Below, piece after piece: positions 7,402 to 13,837 of a stretch of DNA of 13,837 nt. Each line of letters begins with the position of its first letter. Position 1 is the first letter of the stretch. The notes beneath the pieces were generated by a model. It ran no database searches. It saw nothing but the letters and a program-made list of their open reading frames with translations, and was not told the DNA's origin. A program made the position numbers and the translations under genes. Source of the DNA: an uncultured Oscillospiraceae bacterium (GTDB lineage: Bacteria; Bacillota; Clostridia; Oscillospirales; Oscillospiraceae); the NCBI GenBank assembly GCA_934553255.1, contig CAKTEZ010000034.1, forward strand, positions 1-13,837. The letters run 5' to 3'.

Positions 7402-8767
7402 AACGAAGTCTTTGTACGCTCCTGACCGCGCTGACGCTCTGCCTTGCGCTGTGCGTGAGCGCAGGCGCGGCATCGACCTTAAGGGACTGAATCTGCGCCT
7501 GACGGTGGCGGACACGGAACTCTCGCTTTCTCCCAAGGCCATCCGTCAGCTGCTTGACGCGAACGCCGGTTCGCTGACGCTCGATATGCCCGGCGCTGAC
7601 ATGACTGTCCCGCAGGAGATGCTGCGCGGCATCCTGAAGCAGCTGAACGGCAAGGACCTCGAGATCTCTCTTGTCAGCGGAGAGGCTGCGATGGATGGTC
7701 TTTCACCGGAACAGAAGCTGTGGGTGCCGATCATGCAGGAGCGGGGAAAGTTTTTGCCGCTCAGCGTGCTGACCGGTGAGTTTTCCGTCGGCGGCGAGCC
7801 TCTGGATTGGAGCAAGATCAGCGGCTCGCTGGACATTTCCCTCACGCTGGAAATGCCCAAAATCGAAAAGAAGACCGGCTGGCACGAGGAAAACGGCCAG
7901 TGGATCTATTACAAGGACGACGGCGAGCCGATGAAGCCGGAGGACCTGTATCCGTTTTGGGGGACCAACCGCCATGGGTTCGGTTACATGGTGGAGAATG
8001 AAGCCGACAAATGGGTGAGAAGGGGGTTGGAGCCGCCGACCATCCTGCCCCTGCCGGACCTTCGGAAACTGGGCGACTATGAGGACTTGGAGCAGGACTG
8101 GAACTTCCCGCGCAGCGAGGACATCGTACCCAGATCCAAGTGGATAGGCGATAGTCTGCTCCTTGATTTTGCGCTGCCGCACTTCTCGACCTATCTGATC
8201 GTCACGCGCATTGCGATGCCCTTCGACGATGTAGCCGAGAGCGCATGGTATTACGACGCGGTGAAGTGGGCGGTCGATGAGAATATCACAAGCGGCACGG
8301 ACAACACGCACTTCTCTCCCGACGCGGCCTGCACCCGCGCCCAGCTCGTGACCTTCCTCTGGCGGCTGGCAGGCGAGCCGGTGGTAAACTACCTCATGCC
8401 GTTCACGGATGTGGACGAGGGCGCGTGGTACGCCGAGGCGGTCCGCTGGGCGGCGAGCGAGAGGATCGCCGAGGGTACGACGGCTTCGACTTTCGCGCCG
8501 AATGCCGCCGTCTCCCGCGCCCAGGCGGTCACGATGCTCTGGCGCTATGCGAAGCGCAGCGGTGTGGATGTGAGCGTCGGCAAGGACACGAATATCCTCA
8601 GCTATGACGACGCCTTTGACGTCCCCGTATGGGCGATCGAGGCGGTGCAGTGGGCCTGCGGCGCACAGGTGCTGCGCGGCAGCGGCACGGCGCTCCAACC
8701 GAACGATCCGTGTACCCGCGCGCAGGTCGCTGCGATGATGTCGCGCCTCCCCGGGAATGCAGGCTGA
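7385..8767 (+). CDS. SLH-domain cell-surface protein
   Basis: This is a secreted protein anchored to the cell wall by S-layer-homology repeats. The open frame starts at GTG 7385, but residues 1 to about 28 are the signal-peptide region read in the wrong frame. True protein starts near IDLKGLNLRLTVADTE (about 7472). The N-terminal region has strand-rich segments such as SLTLDMPGADMTVPQEML, followed by one GWHEENGQWIYYKDDGEPM stretch resembling a choline-binding-type repeat (about 7878-7934). LPHFSTYLIVTR ends the first part. Three SLH repeats follow at about 8218-8373, 8401-8553 and 8602-8757, each with a (T/S)RAQ motif; the third is divergent. A missing segment at 7469-7478 cannot be sized. 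The function of the N-terminal domain is not recognised. It is probably co-transcribed with, and controlled by, the TetR regulator. Confidence 0.82.
   Translation: MRENDETKSLYAPDRADALPCAVRERRRGIDLKGLNLRLTVADTELSLSPKAIRQLLDANAGSLTLDMPGADMTVPQEMLRGILKQLNGKDLEISLVSGEAAMDGLSPEQKLWVPIMQERGKFLPLSVLTGEFSVGGEPLDWSKISGSLDISLTLEMPKIEKKTGWHEENGQWIYYKDDGEPMKPEDLYPFWGTNRHGFGYMVENEADKWVRRGLEPPTILPLPDLRKLGDYEDLEQDWNFPRSEDIVPRSKWIGDSLLLDFALPHFSTYLIVTRIAMPFDDVAESAWYYDAVKWAVDENITSGTDNTHFSPDAACTRAQLVTFLWRLAGEPVVNYLMPFTDVDEGAWYAEAVRWAASERIAEGTTASTFAPNAAVSRAQAVTMLWRYAKRSGVDVSVGKDTNILSYDDAFDVPVWAIEAVQWACGAQVLRGSGTALQPNDPCTRAQVAAMMSRLPGNAG
7398..7490 (+). other. Signal peptide of the SLH protein, out of frame with its body
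   Basis: ATG at 7398 overlaps the tetR stop (ATGA), with GAGGGAAAAC before it. It encodes MKRSLCTLLTALTLCLALCV followed by SAGAA. This is a textbook signal peptide with basic start, hydrophobic core and an AGA-type cleavage site. The frame then hits TGA at 7488. The SLH protein body continues in a different frame from about 7469, so this is the true start of that gene, disconnected by a net frameshift. Confidence 0.75.
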
Positions 8768-8780
8768 AAGCAAATATGGT

Positions 8781-8824
8781 ATGACCCAAGGGGGCGGTCC
8801 AAACGGACCGCCCCCTTGGGTCAT
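8781..8824. terminator. Perfect 20-bp hairpin between convergent genes
   Basis: Arms 8781-8800 and 8805-8824 are exact reverse complements around the loop AAAC, with a core of GGGGGCGGTCC. The structure starts 14 nt after the SLH stop and ends 39 nt before the hydrogenase stop. Neither strand has a following T-run, so it is an atypical terminator, or it may instead protect mRNA 3' ends. Confidence 0.7.
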
Positions 8825-8863
8825 GCTGTATTCTTTGTACGCGCAGTTCGTGCTGTGGGTGGC

Positions 8864-10621
8864 TTACCGTTCGCCCTGCACCTGTGGCATCTTCCATGCA
8901 AGGTGGTCGGTGTGGAGCAGGCGGTGCGAGACGTCGCCGAGGGGCTTGCCGAGATAGTCGCGGTAGAGCGCCTGCACGTCGGGATTTTCGTGCGAAAAGC
9001 GCAGGGCCTCGCCCTTGTCGAGCCGCCAGAGTACGCCGCCGCGCTCCTCCGCCAGCTCGCAGCCGTCGTGAATGGGCTGGCCGCCGCCGCCCGCGCAGCC
9101 GCCGGGGCAGGCCATGACCTCGACGAAGTCATAGCGGACCTCGCCCCGTTCAAGGGCATCGAGCAGCTTCCGCGCGTTGCCGAGGCCGCTCACGACCGCG
9201 ACCTTCACCTCGCCCACCTTGGGAATGGCGAAGCTTGCCTCCTTCCAGCCGTCCATGCCGCGCACGGCGGTAAAGGCGTCCGGATCGGGGTTCTCGCCCG
9301 CGGCAAGGTAGTATGCCGAGCGGAGCGCCGCGTCCATCACGCCGCCGGTCGCGCCGAACACGACCGCCGCGCCCGTTCCGCTGCCGAGCGGAGAGTCAAA
9401 CTCCTCCTCCTCCGGCAGATGGACGGGGGAGATGTGGTTCGCGCGGAGCATAATGTCCAGCTCGCGTGTGGTGATGCTCGCGTCGACATCGGGAATGCCG
9501 TCCGCGCCGCGCATGGTCGGCAGGGCACACTCGCTCTTTTTCGCCACGCAGGGCATGACGGACACGACGAACAGCCGCTTGGGGTCAATGCCGATCTTCT
9601 CGGCAAAGTAAGTCTTGGTGACCGCGCCGAACATCTGCTGCGGGGATTTCGCGGTGGAGAGGCTTTCCGTCCGCTCGGGGTACTGCGATTTCAGGAAGCG
9701 CACCCAACCCGGACAGCAGGAGGTGAACATCGGCCAGCGATGCTCGTCCCTGTGCGTGAAGCGCTCAAGAAATTCGCTGCCCTCCTCCATGATGGTGAGG
9801 TCGGCGGCAAAGTCGGTGTCGAACACATAGTTGAAGCCCAGCTCCCGCAAAGCCGCCGCCATACGCTTGGGCGTGGCGAACTCGGGGGAAAGGCTGAACT
9901 GCTCCGCCCACGCCGCGTGCACCGCGGGCGCGACCTGCACGACGGTGACGGTGTTGGGGTCGTCGATGGCGTCGAACACAAGACCCGTGTCATCGCGCTC
10001 CCGCAGCGCCGCCGTGGGACAATGCGTGATGCACTGAGCGCAGTAGGTACACTCGGTATCCTGAATGCGGCGGTTGCGCGAGACGTCAACGCTCGCCCGC
10101 GAGCCGGTGCCGAGCAGATCCCATATCTTCACGGTCTGTACCTTTTCACAGACCTGAATGCAGCGCATACACTTCACGCACTTGTCGTTCTCGCGGATGA
10201 GCGGCGTGGAGCAGTCCACCGGTTCGCCGCGCAGCTTCGTGGGATAGTGCGAGCCGCGCATATTGAAGTCGTTCGCCAGCAACTGCAGCGTGCAGTTGCC
10301 GCTGCGCGAGCAGCTCGTGCAGCTCGTGTCATGCTCGGAGAGGATCAGGCGCAGGTTCGCGCGCCGCGCCTCGCGCGCCATGGGGCTGTTCGTAAAGACC
10401 TCCATGCCGTCCGCTACGATGTTGTCGCACGCGGGAACAAGACGCTCCATGCCCCTGACCTCCACGCAGCACAGACGGCAGGCGGCGATCTCGTTGAGGT
10501 CCTTTAAGTAGCAGAGGGTCGGGATATTGATGTTGAGCATTCGCGCCGCCTCGAGAATGGTGGTCGTTTCCGGCACGGTGATGCTCTTGTGGTCAATGGT
10601 CAGGGTAACGTTCTTTACCAT
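8864..10621 (-). CDS. hydA: [FeFe] hydrogenase catalytic subunit, group A
   Basis: This 585-residue iron-only hydrogenase couples proton reduction to oxidation of electron carriers. It is intact and has the CpI-like domain order. A plant-type [2Fe-2S] domain has C37, C48, C51 and C65. A His-Cys3 [4Fe-4S] site has H97, C101, C104 and C110. Two ferredoxin-type clusters follow, at C148/151/154/158 and C191/194/197/201. The H-cluster domain has TSCCPGW (300-306), MPCVAKKSE (357-365) and EVMACPGGCAGGGGQP (501-516). The ligands are probably C303, C358, C505 and C509, with C302 in the proton path. The start at 10621 has GGAGGGAGG upstream and overlaps the flavoprotein stop by 7 nt, so the two are translated together. 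There is no signal peptide, so it acts in the cytoplasm. Lack of NuoE and full NuoF neighbours makes the electron donor uncertain. Confidence 0.95.
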   Translation of the reverse strand: MVKNVTLTIDHKSITVPETTTILEAARMLNINIPTLCYLKDLNEIAACRLCCVEVRGMERLVPACDNIVADGMEVFTNSPMAREARRANLRLILSEHDTSCTSCSRSGNCTLQLLANDFNMRGSHYPTKLRGEPVDCSTPLIRENDKCVKCMRCIQVCEKVQTVKIWDLLGTGSRASVDVSRNRRIQDTECTYCAQCITHCPTAALRERDDTGLVFDAIDDPNTVTVVQVAPAVHAAWAEQFSLSPEFATPKRMAAALRELGFNYVFDTDFAADLTIMEEGSEFLERFTHRDEHRWPMFTSCCPGWVRFLKSQYPERTESLSTAKSPQQMFGAVTKTYFAEKIGIDPKRLFVVSVMPCVAKKSECALPTMRGADGIPDVDASITTRELDIMLRANHISPVHLPEEEEFDSPLGSGTGAAVVFGATGGVMDAALRSAYYLAAGENPDPDAFTAVRGMDGWKEASFAIPKVGEVKVAVVSGLGNARKLLDALERGEVRYDFVEVMACPGGCAGGGGQPIHDGCELAEERGGVLWRLDKGEALRFSHENPDVQALYRDYLGKPLGDVSHRLLHTDHLAWKMPQVQGER

Positions 10622-12194
10622 TTTCCCTTCCTCCCTCCGCGGAATATGCCGTAGCCGAAATGGTCGCAGCGCAAGCAGCGGGAGGCTTCGGCGTAGGCCT
10701 CCTCGTCCGTGAAGCCGCATTCGATGCACTTGAAGTCGCGCTTGCGCTCGTCCGCCTCGCGCTCGGTGGTGTTGATGCGGCCGTGAGGCGGCTTGTTGTT
10801 CAGCCGCGCGGTCGGCACCTCCACGCCCACATCGATGACATGGTGGTAGCCGAGGTGCTCGTCGATGTTCGCTGCGGCGACCTTGCCCGCCGCGATGGCA
10901 CGGATAACGGTGGCGGGACCGGTGACGCAGTCGCCGCCGGCAAACACGCCGTCCATGTTGTCAATCTGACCGCGCCCTCGGCGACCGCGCCCTCGACCTC
11001 CTCGGGCAGCGCGGTCATGTCCGCCTGACGACGGCGGTAGACGCAGCTGACCTTGCGCGCGCCGAGGCGCACCGCGCTGCGGCACACATCCATGGCGACA
11101 TTGCCGCCGCCGATGACGACGACCTCCTTGCCGCGAAAATCGGGCATACGATCGTCGCCGATCTCGCGCAGCATCTCCACCGCGGACATCACGCCCGGGG
11201 CGTCCTCGCCCTCGATGCCCGTCTTTTTATCCGTGTGCGCGCCGAGCGCGAGGTAGAGCGCGTCGTACTGCCCGCGCAGCTCGTCAAAGGAGAACTCGCC
11301 GCCGACATCGACATTCACCTTGGCCTCAATGCCGACGGAGAGGAGCGACGCGATCTCCGCGTCCAACACCTCGCGCGGCAGACGGTAGGCGGGAATGCCG
11401 TAGCGCAGCATACCGCCGAGCTTCGCCCGCTTTTCATAGACCGTGACCTTATGTCCCATCAGCGCAAGGTAGTACGCCGCGGAAAGACCGCTCGGCCCGC
11501 CGCCGACGATGGCGACCGTCTTGCCGGTCGGCTCGGCGCAGGCGGGGTGCGGCACATAGCCCGCGTGATCCACCGCGTAGCGCTTGAGTCCGCGGATATT
11601 CACCGCGTCGTCGATCATGTTGCGGCGGCAGCGCGCCTCGCAGGGATGCTCGCAGATGTACGCGCAGGCGGAGGGGAATGGATTGTCCTGCCGGATGAGC
11701 CGCACGGCGTCCGCATAGCGGCCGTACTTCACCAACACGGTGTAGCCCGGAATGTCCACGCCCGCGGGACACAGCGCCACGCAGGGAACGGGGTTCTGCA
11801 TTCCGCCGAGGCAGCGGTGGCGCAGGACATGTTCCTCGTAATCGTCGCGGAAGCCGTGGATGCCGTCAAGCACCAGCCGCGCCGCGTCGCGTCCGATGGC
11901 GCAGTCCGCGCTGTTGACGATCACGCGCGCCGTGCGCTTGATGAGGGCGATGGTCTCCATCGTTGCCTTGCCGTCCAGCACGCTCTCCATGAGGTCGGAG
12001 AGCTGCCCTAGACCGACGCGGCAGGGGACGCATTTGCCGCAGGTCTGCGCGTGGCAGAGATTCAGAAAGTTCATGGCAAGGTCCACCGGACAAAGCCCCG
12101 GAGGACTGGCGGCGATGCGCCGCTCCACATCGCGGTACAGCCCGTCGATGACGGTCTGTGCGCGCGACGGCGTCATGATGTCAAGTCTCGACAA
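10615..12194 (-). pseudogene. NuoF-tail/GltD-like FAD-dependent oxidoreductase, interrupted
   Basis: This flavoprotein is the partner of the hydrogenase. Residues 30-110 match the C-terminal Fe-S part of NuoF (CGKCVPC at 52-58, with the fourth Cys at 98). Residues 135-210 match the Fe-S N-terminal part of glutamate synthase small subunit/GltD (CVALCPAGVDIPGY, then CEHPCEARC). IVGGGPSGLSAAYYL (229-243) binds FAD, and VVVIGGGNVAMDVCRSAVRL (358-377) binds NAD(P). At about residue 408 (bases 10968-10979) the frame breaks. The C-terminal IDNMDGVFAGGDCVTGPATV resumes in another frame and runs to the stop at 10615, ending in a Cys-rich tail (CIECG, CLRC). By family comparison about 70-80 residues are missing. 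The start is TTG at 12194 or ATG at 12176; AAGGTG lies upstream of the TTG. The FMN-binding part of NuoF is absent by design, not by damage, because relatives also begin near here. Confidence 0.82.
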
Positions 12195-12222
12195 AGTGCT
12201 TCACACCTTTCCAGAAAGAAAA

Positions 12223-12248
12223 GGGCGGGCGCATACGACGCACCCGCC
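12223..12248 (-). terminator. Hairpin with T-rich tail in the hydrogenase operon leader
   Basis: On the minus strand arms 12248-12239 and 12233-12224 pair over 10 bp, including two G-T pairs, around a 5-nt loop. CTTTTCTTT follows. The two wobble pairs become C-A mismatches on the plus strand, so it is a minus-strand structure. It lies about 30 nt upstream of the flavoprotein start and could be an attenuator or a 5' stabilising hairpin. Confidence 0.55.
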
Positions 12249-12256
12249 GTTGATCA

Positions 12257-12286
12257 ATTACAGGCCAAATCTATAGGCGATGTAAA
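12257..12286 (-). promoter_or_regulatory. Candidate promoter of the flavoprotein-hydrogenase operon
   Basis: On the minus strand TTTACA (12286-12281) and TGTAAT (12262-12257) are separated by 18 nt. They lie in an AT-richer stretch between the terminator of the preceding gene and the flavoprotein start. The small palindrome TTGATCAA (12250-12257) overlaps the end of the -10. Transcription would start almost at the base of the leader hairpin. Confidence 0.45.
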
Positions 12287-12403
12287 GAGGAATGTGTGCT
12301 AAATTATCGGGGTTGCCTTTTGTGCGTTCTGTGCATACGGCGGGTCGCGGCGGAATGCGCCCGCGTGCCGTCCGGAGGGGAGAGCGGACGCACTCGGCAG
12401 CAA

Positions 12404-12434
12404 AACGAGCGCCCCGCAGGGCGGGACGCTCGTT
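12404..12434 (-). terminator. Intrinsic terminator of the cytidylate-kinase-like gene
   Basis: Arms 12404-12417 and 12421-12434 pair over 14 bp, with a single T-G pair when read on the minus strand, around a 3-nt loop. They end in TTTTG. The structure begins 4 nt after the stop codon of the gene at 12438-13037 and separates it from the hydrogenase operon. Confidence 0.75.
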
Positions 12435-12437
12435 GTG

Positions 12438-13037
12438 TCAGTCTTTTTCCTGAAAGGCGCGAATGTAGCGTATCAGCATTTCGGCGGTACCCTCCATGCC
12501 CAGCACATCGCTCTTGACCGTGAGGTCATAGGCGCGCGCATCGCCCCACTTCGTTTCGCAGTAGTAGTTGTGGTATGCCTTGCGTTGGTTATCGACCGCG
12601 TGGATCTCCTCAATGGCTTCCTCGGCGGAAAGCCCTTTTTTCTCCATTATGCGGCAGAGTTTTGCGTGCGGGTTGCCGCCGACGAAAAGGCTGATGCGGT
12701 GAGGATCGTCCTTGAGTACCTGCTCGCCGCAGCGTCCGATGAGCAGAAACGACTCGCCGTCCGCGGCCTTGCTGCGGATCATGTCAAATGTTTTTTCCGC
12801 AACGTTGACCTCCAGCGAATTGGAAAAGCGTCCGATGCGGCGGGAAGCGAAGAAATTGACCGGCTTTTCGTCCATGCGGCTGACAAGCTCGGCGCTGTAG
12901 CCCGCGGAGACGATCTCCGACTCGATGGAGTCCTTGTCATAGAGCTTGATGCCAAGCTCCTGCGCGATCATGCTGGCGATGTAGTGACCGCCGCTGCCGT
13001 GTTCGCGGCCCATGGTGACGATGATCTGATCTTTCAT
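12438..13037 (-). CDS. Cytidylate-kinase-like family protein
   Basis: This is a 199-residue P-loop protein of the cytidylate-kinase-like family (PF13189 type). The N-terminal IIVTMGREHGSGGHYIASMI holds the nucleotide-binding loop (GREHGSGG), and LGIKLYDKDSI follows as in Cmk-like proteins. LLIGRCGEQVLKDDP and HRISLFVGG lie in the centre. A lid-like region HAKLCRIMEKKGLSAEEA and the NQRKAYHNYYCETKWGDARA motif typical of this family come next, then AYDLTVKSDVLG. True Cmk is encoded elsewhere in most Clostridia, and the substrate of this family is not established. The start at 13037 has GAAAGGAGAG upstream. The gene lies 21 nt after the transporter, so the two probably share a transcript, and a terminator follows. 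The frame is intact. Confidence 0.88.
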   Translation of the reverse strand: MKDQIIVTMGREHGSGGHYIASMIAQELGIKLYDKDSIESEIVSAGYSAELVSRMDEKPVNFFASRRIGRFSNSLEVNVAEKTFDMIRSKAADGESFLLIGRCGEQVLKDDPHRISLFVGGNPHAKLCRIMEKKGLSAEEAIEEIHAVDNQRKAYHNYYCETKWGDARAYDLTVKSDVLGMEGTAEMLIRYIRAFQEKD

Positions 13038-13058
13038 TTTGTTCTCTCCTTTCTTTCC

Positions 13059-13837
13059 TCAGAGGTAGCGCAGGAACAGACAGACGGTAGACACCGCCAT
13101 CACGAGGACCGTGGCAGGTACGCAATATTTGCAGTACTGCCCCCAGCCGATGGGGTAGCCGCCCTTGGCGGAGACCGAGGTGCCGACCACGTTCGCGCTC
13201 GCGCCGATGGGGGTCGCGTTGCCGCCAAGGTCCGTACCCAGAGACAGCGCCCATGCCAGCACGCCGACGTCCATGCCCTCCACGGCCGCGATGGAGCGAA
13301 TGACGGGGATCATCGTCGCGGCAAAAGGAATGTTGTCCACAAAGGCGCTGGTGACGGCGGAGAGCCAGAGAATGATGACGACGATCGTCGCCACATGGCC
13401 GCCGCTGACATTGGTGATAAAGTGCGCGATGATCTCCAGTACGCCCGTGCGTTCCAATCCGGCGACGGAGACGAACAGTCCGATGAAGAAGAGCAGCGTT
13501 TTATAGTCCACACCGCGGATGACCTCGATCACCATCGCCTTTCCGTGCGTCAGCGCCATCACGAGCAGCGTCAGCGCCGCGACGATCACGCCGATGCAGG
13601 CGACGGTAAGGCCTGTCTGCGCGTGCGTCACGAGCAGCAGCACCGCCAGCAGGAACACGGCGGCGCTCGCGCCGAAGGCGGCGCGGTCCGTGATGGCGCT
13701 CGACGGCTCCGGACAGACGACCGGTCCGCCGTTCGCGCGCTCTCCGCGCAGCAGGTCCCCGCGGAAGCACAGCCAGAAATAGACGGCGACAGCCGCGAAG
13801 CAGACCGCGACGATCGCGCCGGTATTTTCGATGAAGT
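13059..13837 (-). CDS. ArsB/NhaD-type (SLC13/CitMHS-like) transporter, 3' part only
   Basis: This is the C-terminal half of an ion transporter of the ArsB/NhaD superfamily. The frame is open to the window edge. The first codons seen read FIENTGAIVAVCFAAVAVYF, and the gene continues without a stop to RYL and the stop at 13059. Membrane helices are dense. Family signatures include TLLFFIGLFVSVAGLERTGV, the half-helix region TSAFVDNIPFAATMIPVI, and DLGGNATPIGASANVVG, the second of the inverted-repeat hairpins. The substrate (arsenite, sodium/proton or a dicarboxylate) cannot be decided from this half; the NATPIGASANVV motif favours the ArsB/NhaD side. A possible internal GTG at 13658 is not the real start. 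The kinase-like gene follows 21 nt downstream. Confidence 0.87.
   Translation of the reverse strand, partial: FIENTGAIVAVCFAAVAVYFWLCFRGDLLRGERANGGPVVCPEPSSAITDRAAFGASAAVFLLAVLLLVTHAQTGLTVACIGVIVAALTLLVMALTHGKAMVIEVIRGVDYKTLLFFIGLFVSVAGLERTGVLEIIAHFITNVSGGHVATIVVIILWLSAVTSAFVDNIPFAATMIPVIRSIAAVEGMDVGVLAWALSLGTDLGGNATPIGASANVVGTSVSAKGGYPIGWGQYCKYCVPATVLVMAVSTVCLFLRYL

Noticed and set aside
8816..10507. A 563-codon open frame on the plus strand opposite hydA
   Set aside because: Low-complexity Arg/Ala/His-rich translation with no family motif. The minus strand has every [FeFe] hydrogenase signature.
10800..10970. A Ser/Thr/Pro-rich C-terminus on the flavoprotein
   Set aside because: The family C-terminus (GVFAGGDCVTGPATV) is found in another frame over the same bases, so this is frameshifted reading.
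10968..10995. Start of a CRISPR or longer tandem array
   Set aside because: Only two 13-bp copies 15 bp apart, inside a coding region and matching an EGAV-type peptide repeat.
12250..12257. Rex or FNR/CRP binding site near the hydrogenase promoter
   Set aside because: TTGATCAA lacks the spacer of an FNR/CRP site and does not match the TTGTTAA-type Rex half-sites; it is only noted as a palindrome.

Overview
The window looks like chromosomal DNA from a high-GC anaerobic gut-type member of the Clostridia, most likely an Oscillospirales relative. This is inferred from the gene set and protein style: a clostridial pst-pho operon, an S-layer-homology (SLH) surface protein, an [FeFe] hydrogenase paired with a NuoF-tail/GltD-like flavoprotein, and a cytidylate-kinase-like protein. 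No rRNA, tRNA, CRISPR, phage or transposon gene is visible.

Layout. (1) 1-738, plus strand: a polysaccharide deacetylase whose 5' part is replaced by unrelated, lower-GC sequence. (2) 781-815: a two-way terminator between convergent genes. (3) 889-6664, minus strand: a phosphate operon in the order pstS-pstC-pstA-pstB-phoU-phoP-phoR (high to low coordinates), with a Pho-box-like array and a -10 element upstream of pstS. (4) 6850-8767, plus strand: a divergent TetR-type regulator with its own promoter and a perfect 18-bp palindromic operator. It is coupled by an ATGA overlap to a secreted SLH-domain protein. (5) 8781-8824: a perfect 20-bp hairpin between convergent genes. (6) 8864-12194, minus strand: a two-gene redox operon, a NuoF-tail/GltD-like flavoprotein followed by a 585-residue [FeFe] hydrogenase. 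It has a candidate promoter and a hairpin in its leader. (7) 12438-13837, minus strand: a cytidylate-kinase-like gene downstream of the 3' part of an ArsB/NhaD-type transporter that runs off the window.

How the genes work together. PstSCAB imports phosphate. PhoU and the PhoP/PhoR pair sense phosphate supply and would act through the Pho boxes. The TetR protein probably represses itself and the SLH protein. The flavoprotein and hydrogenase together probably link NAD(P)H or a related donor to hydrogen production during fermentation.

The most striking property of the window is not a new system. At least seven places show a protein family running cleanly up to a point and then resuming in another frame, or further along, with a piece missing: the deacetylase 5' end, pstB/phoU, pstA/pstB, the pstS 5' end, tetR, the SLH gene after its signal peptide, and the flavoprotein. 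Flanking coding sequence is well conserved and no scattered nonsense mutations are seen. The pattern fits many short deletions, either real or introduced by amplification or assembly. Products from this window should be read with that in mind.
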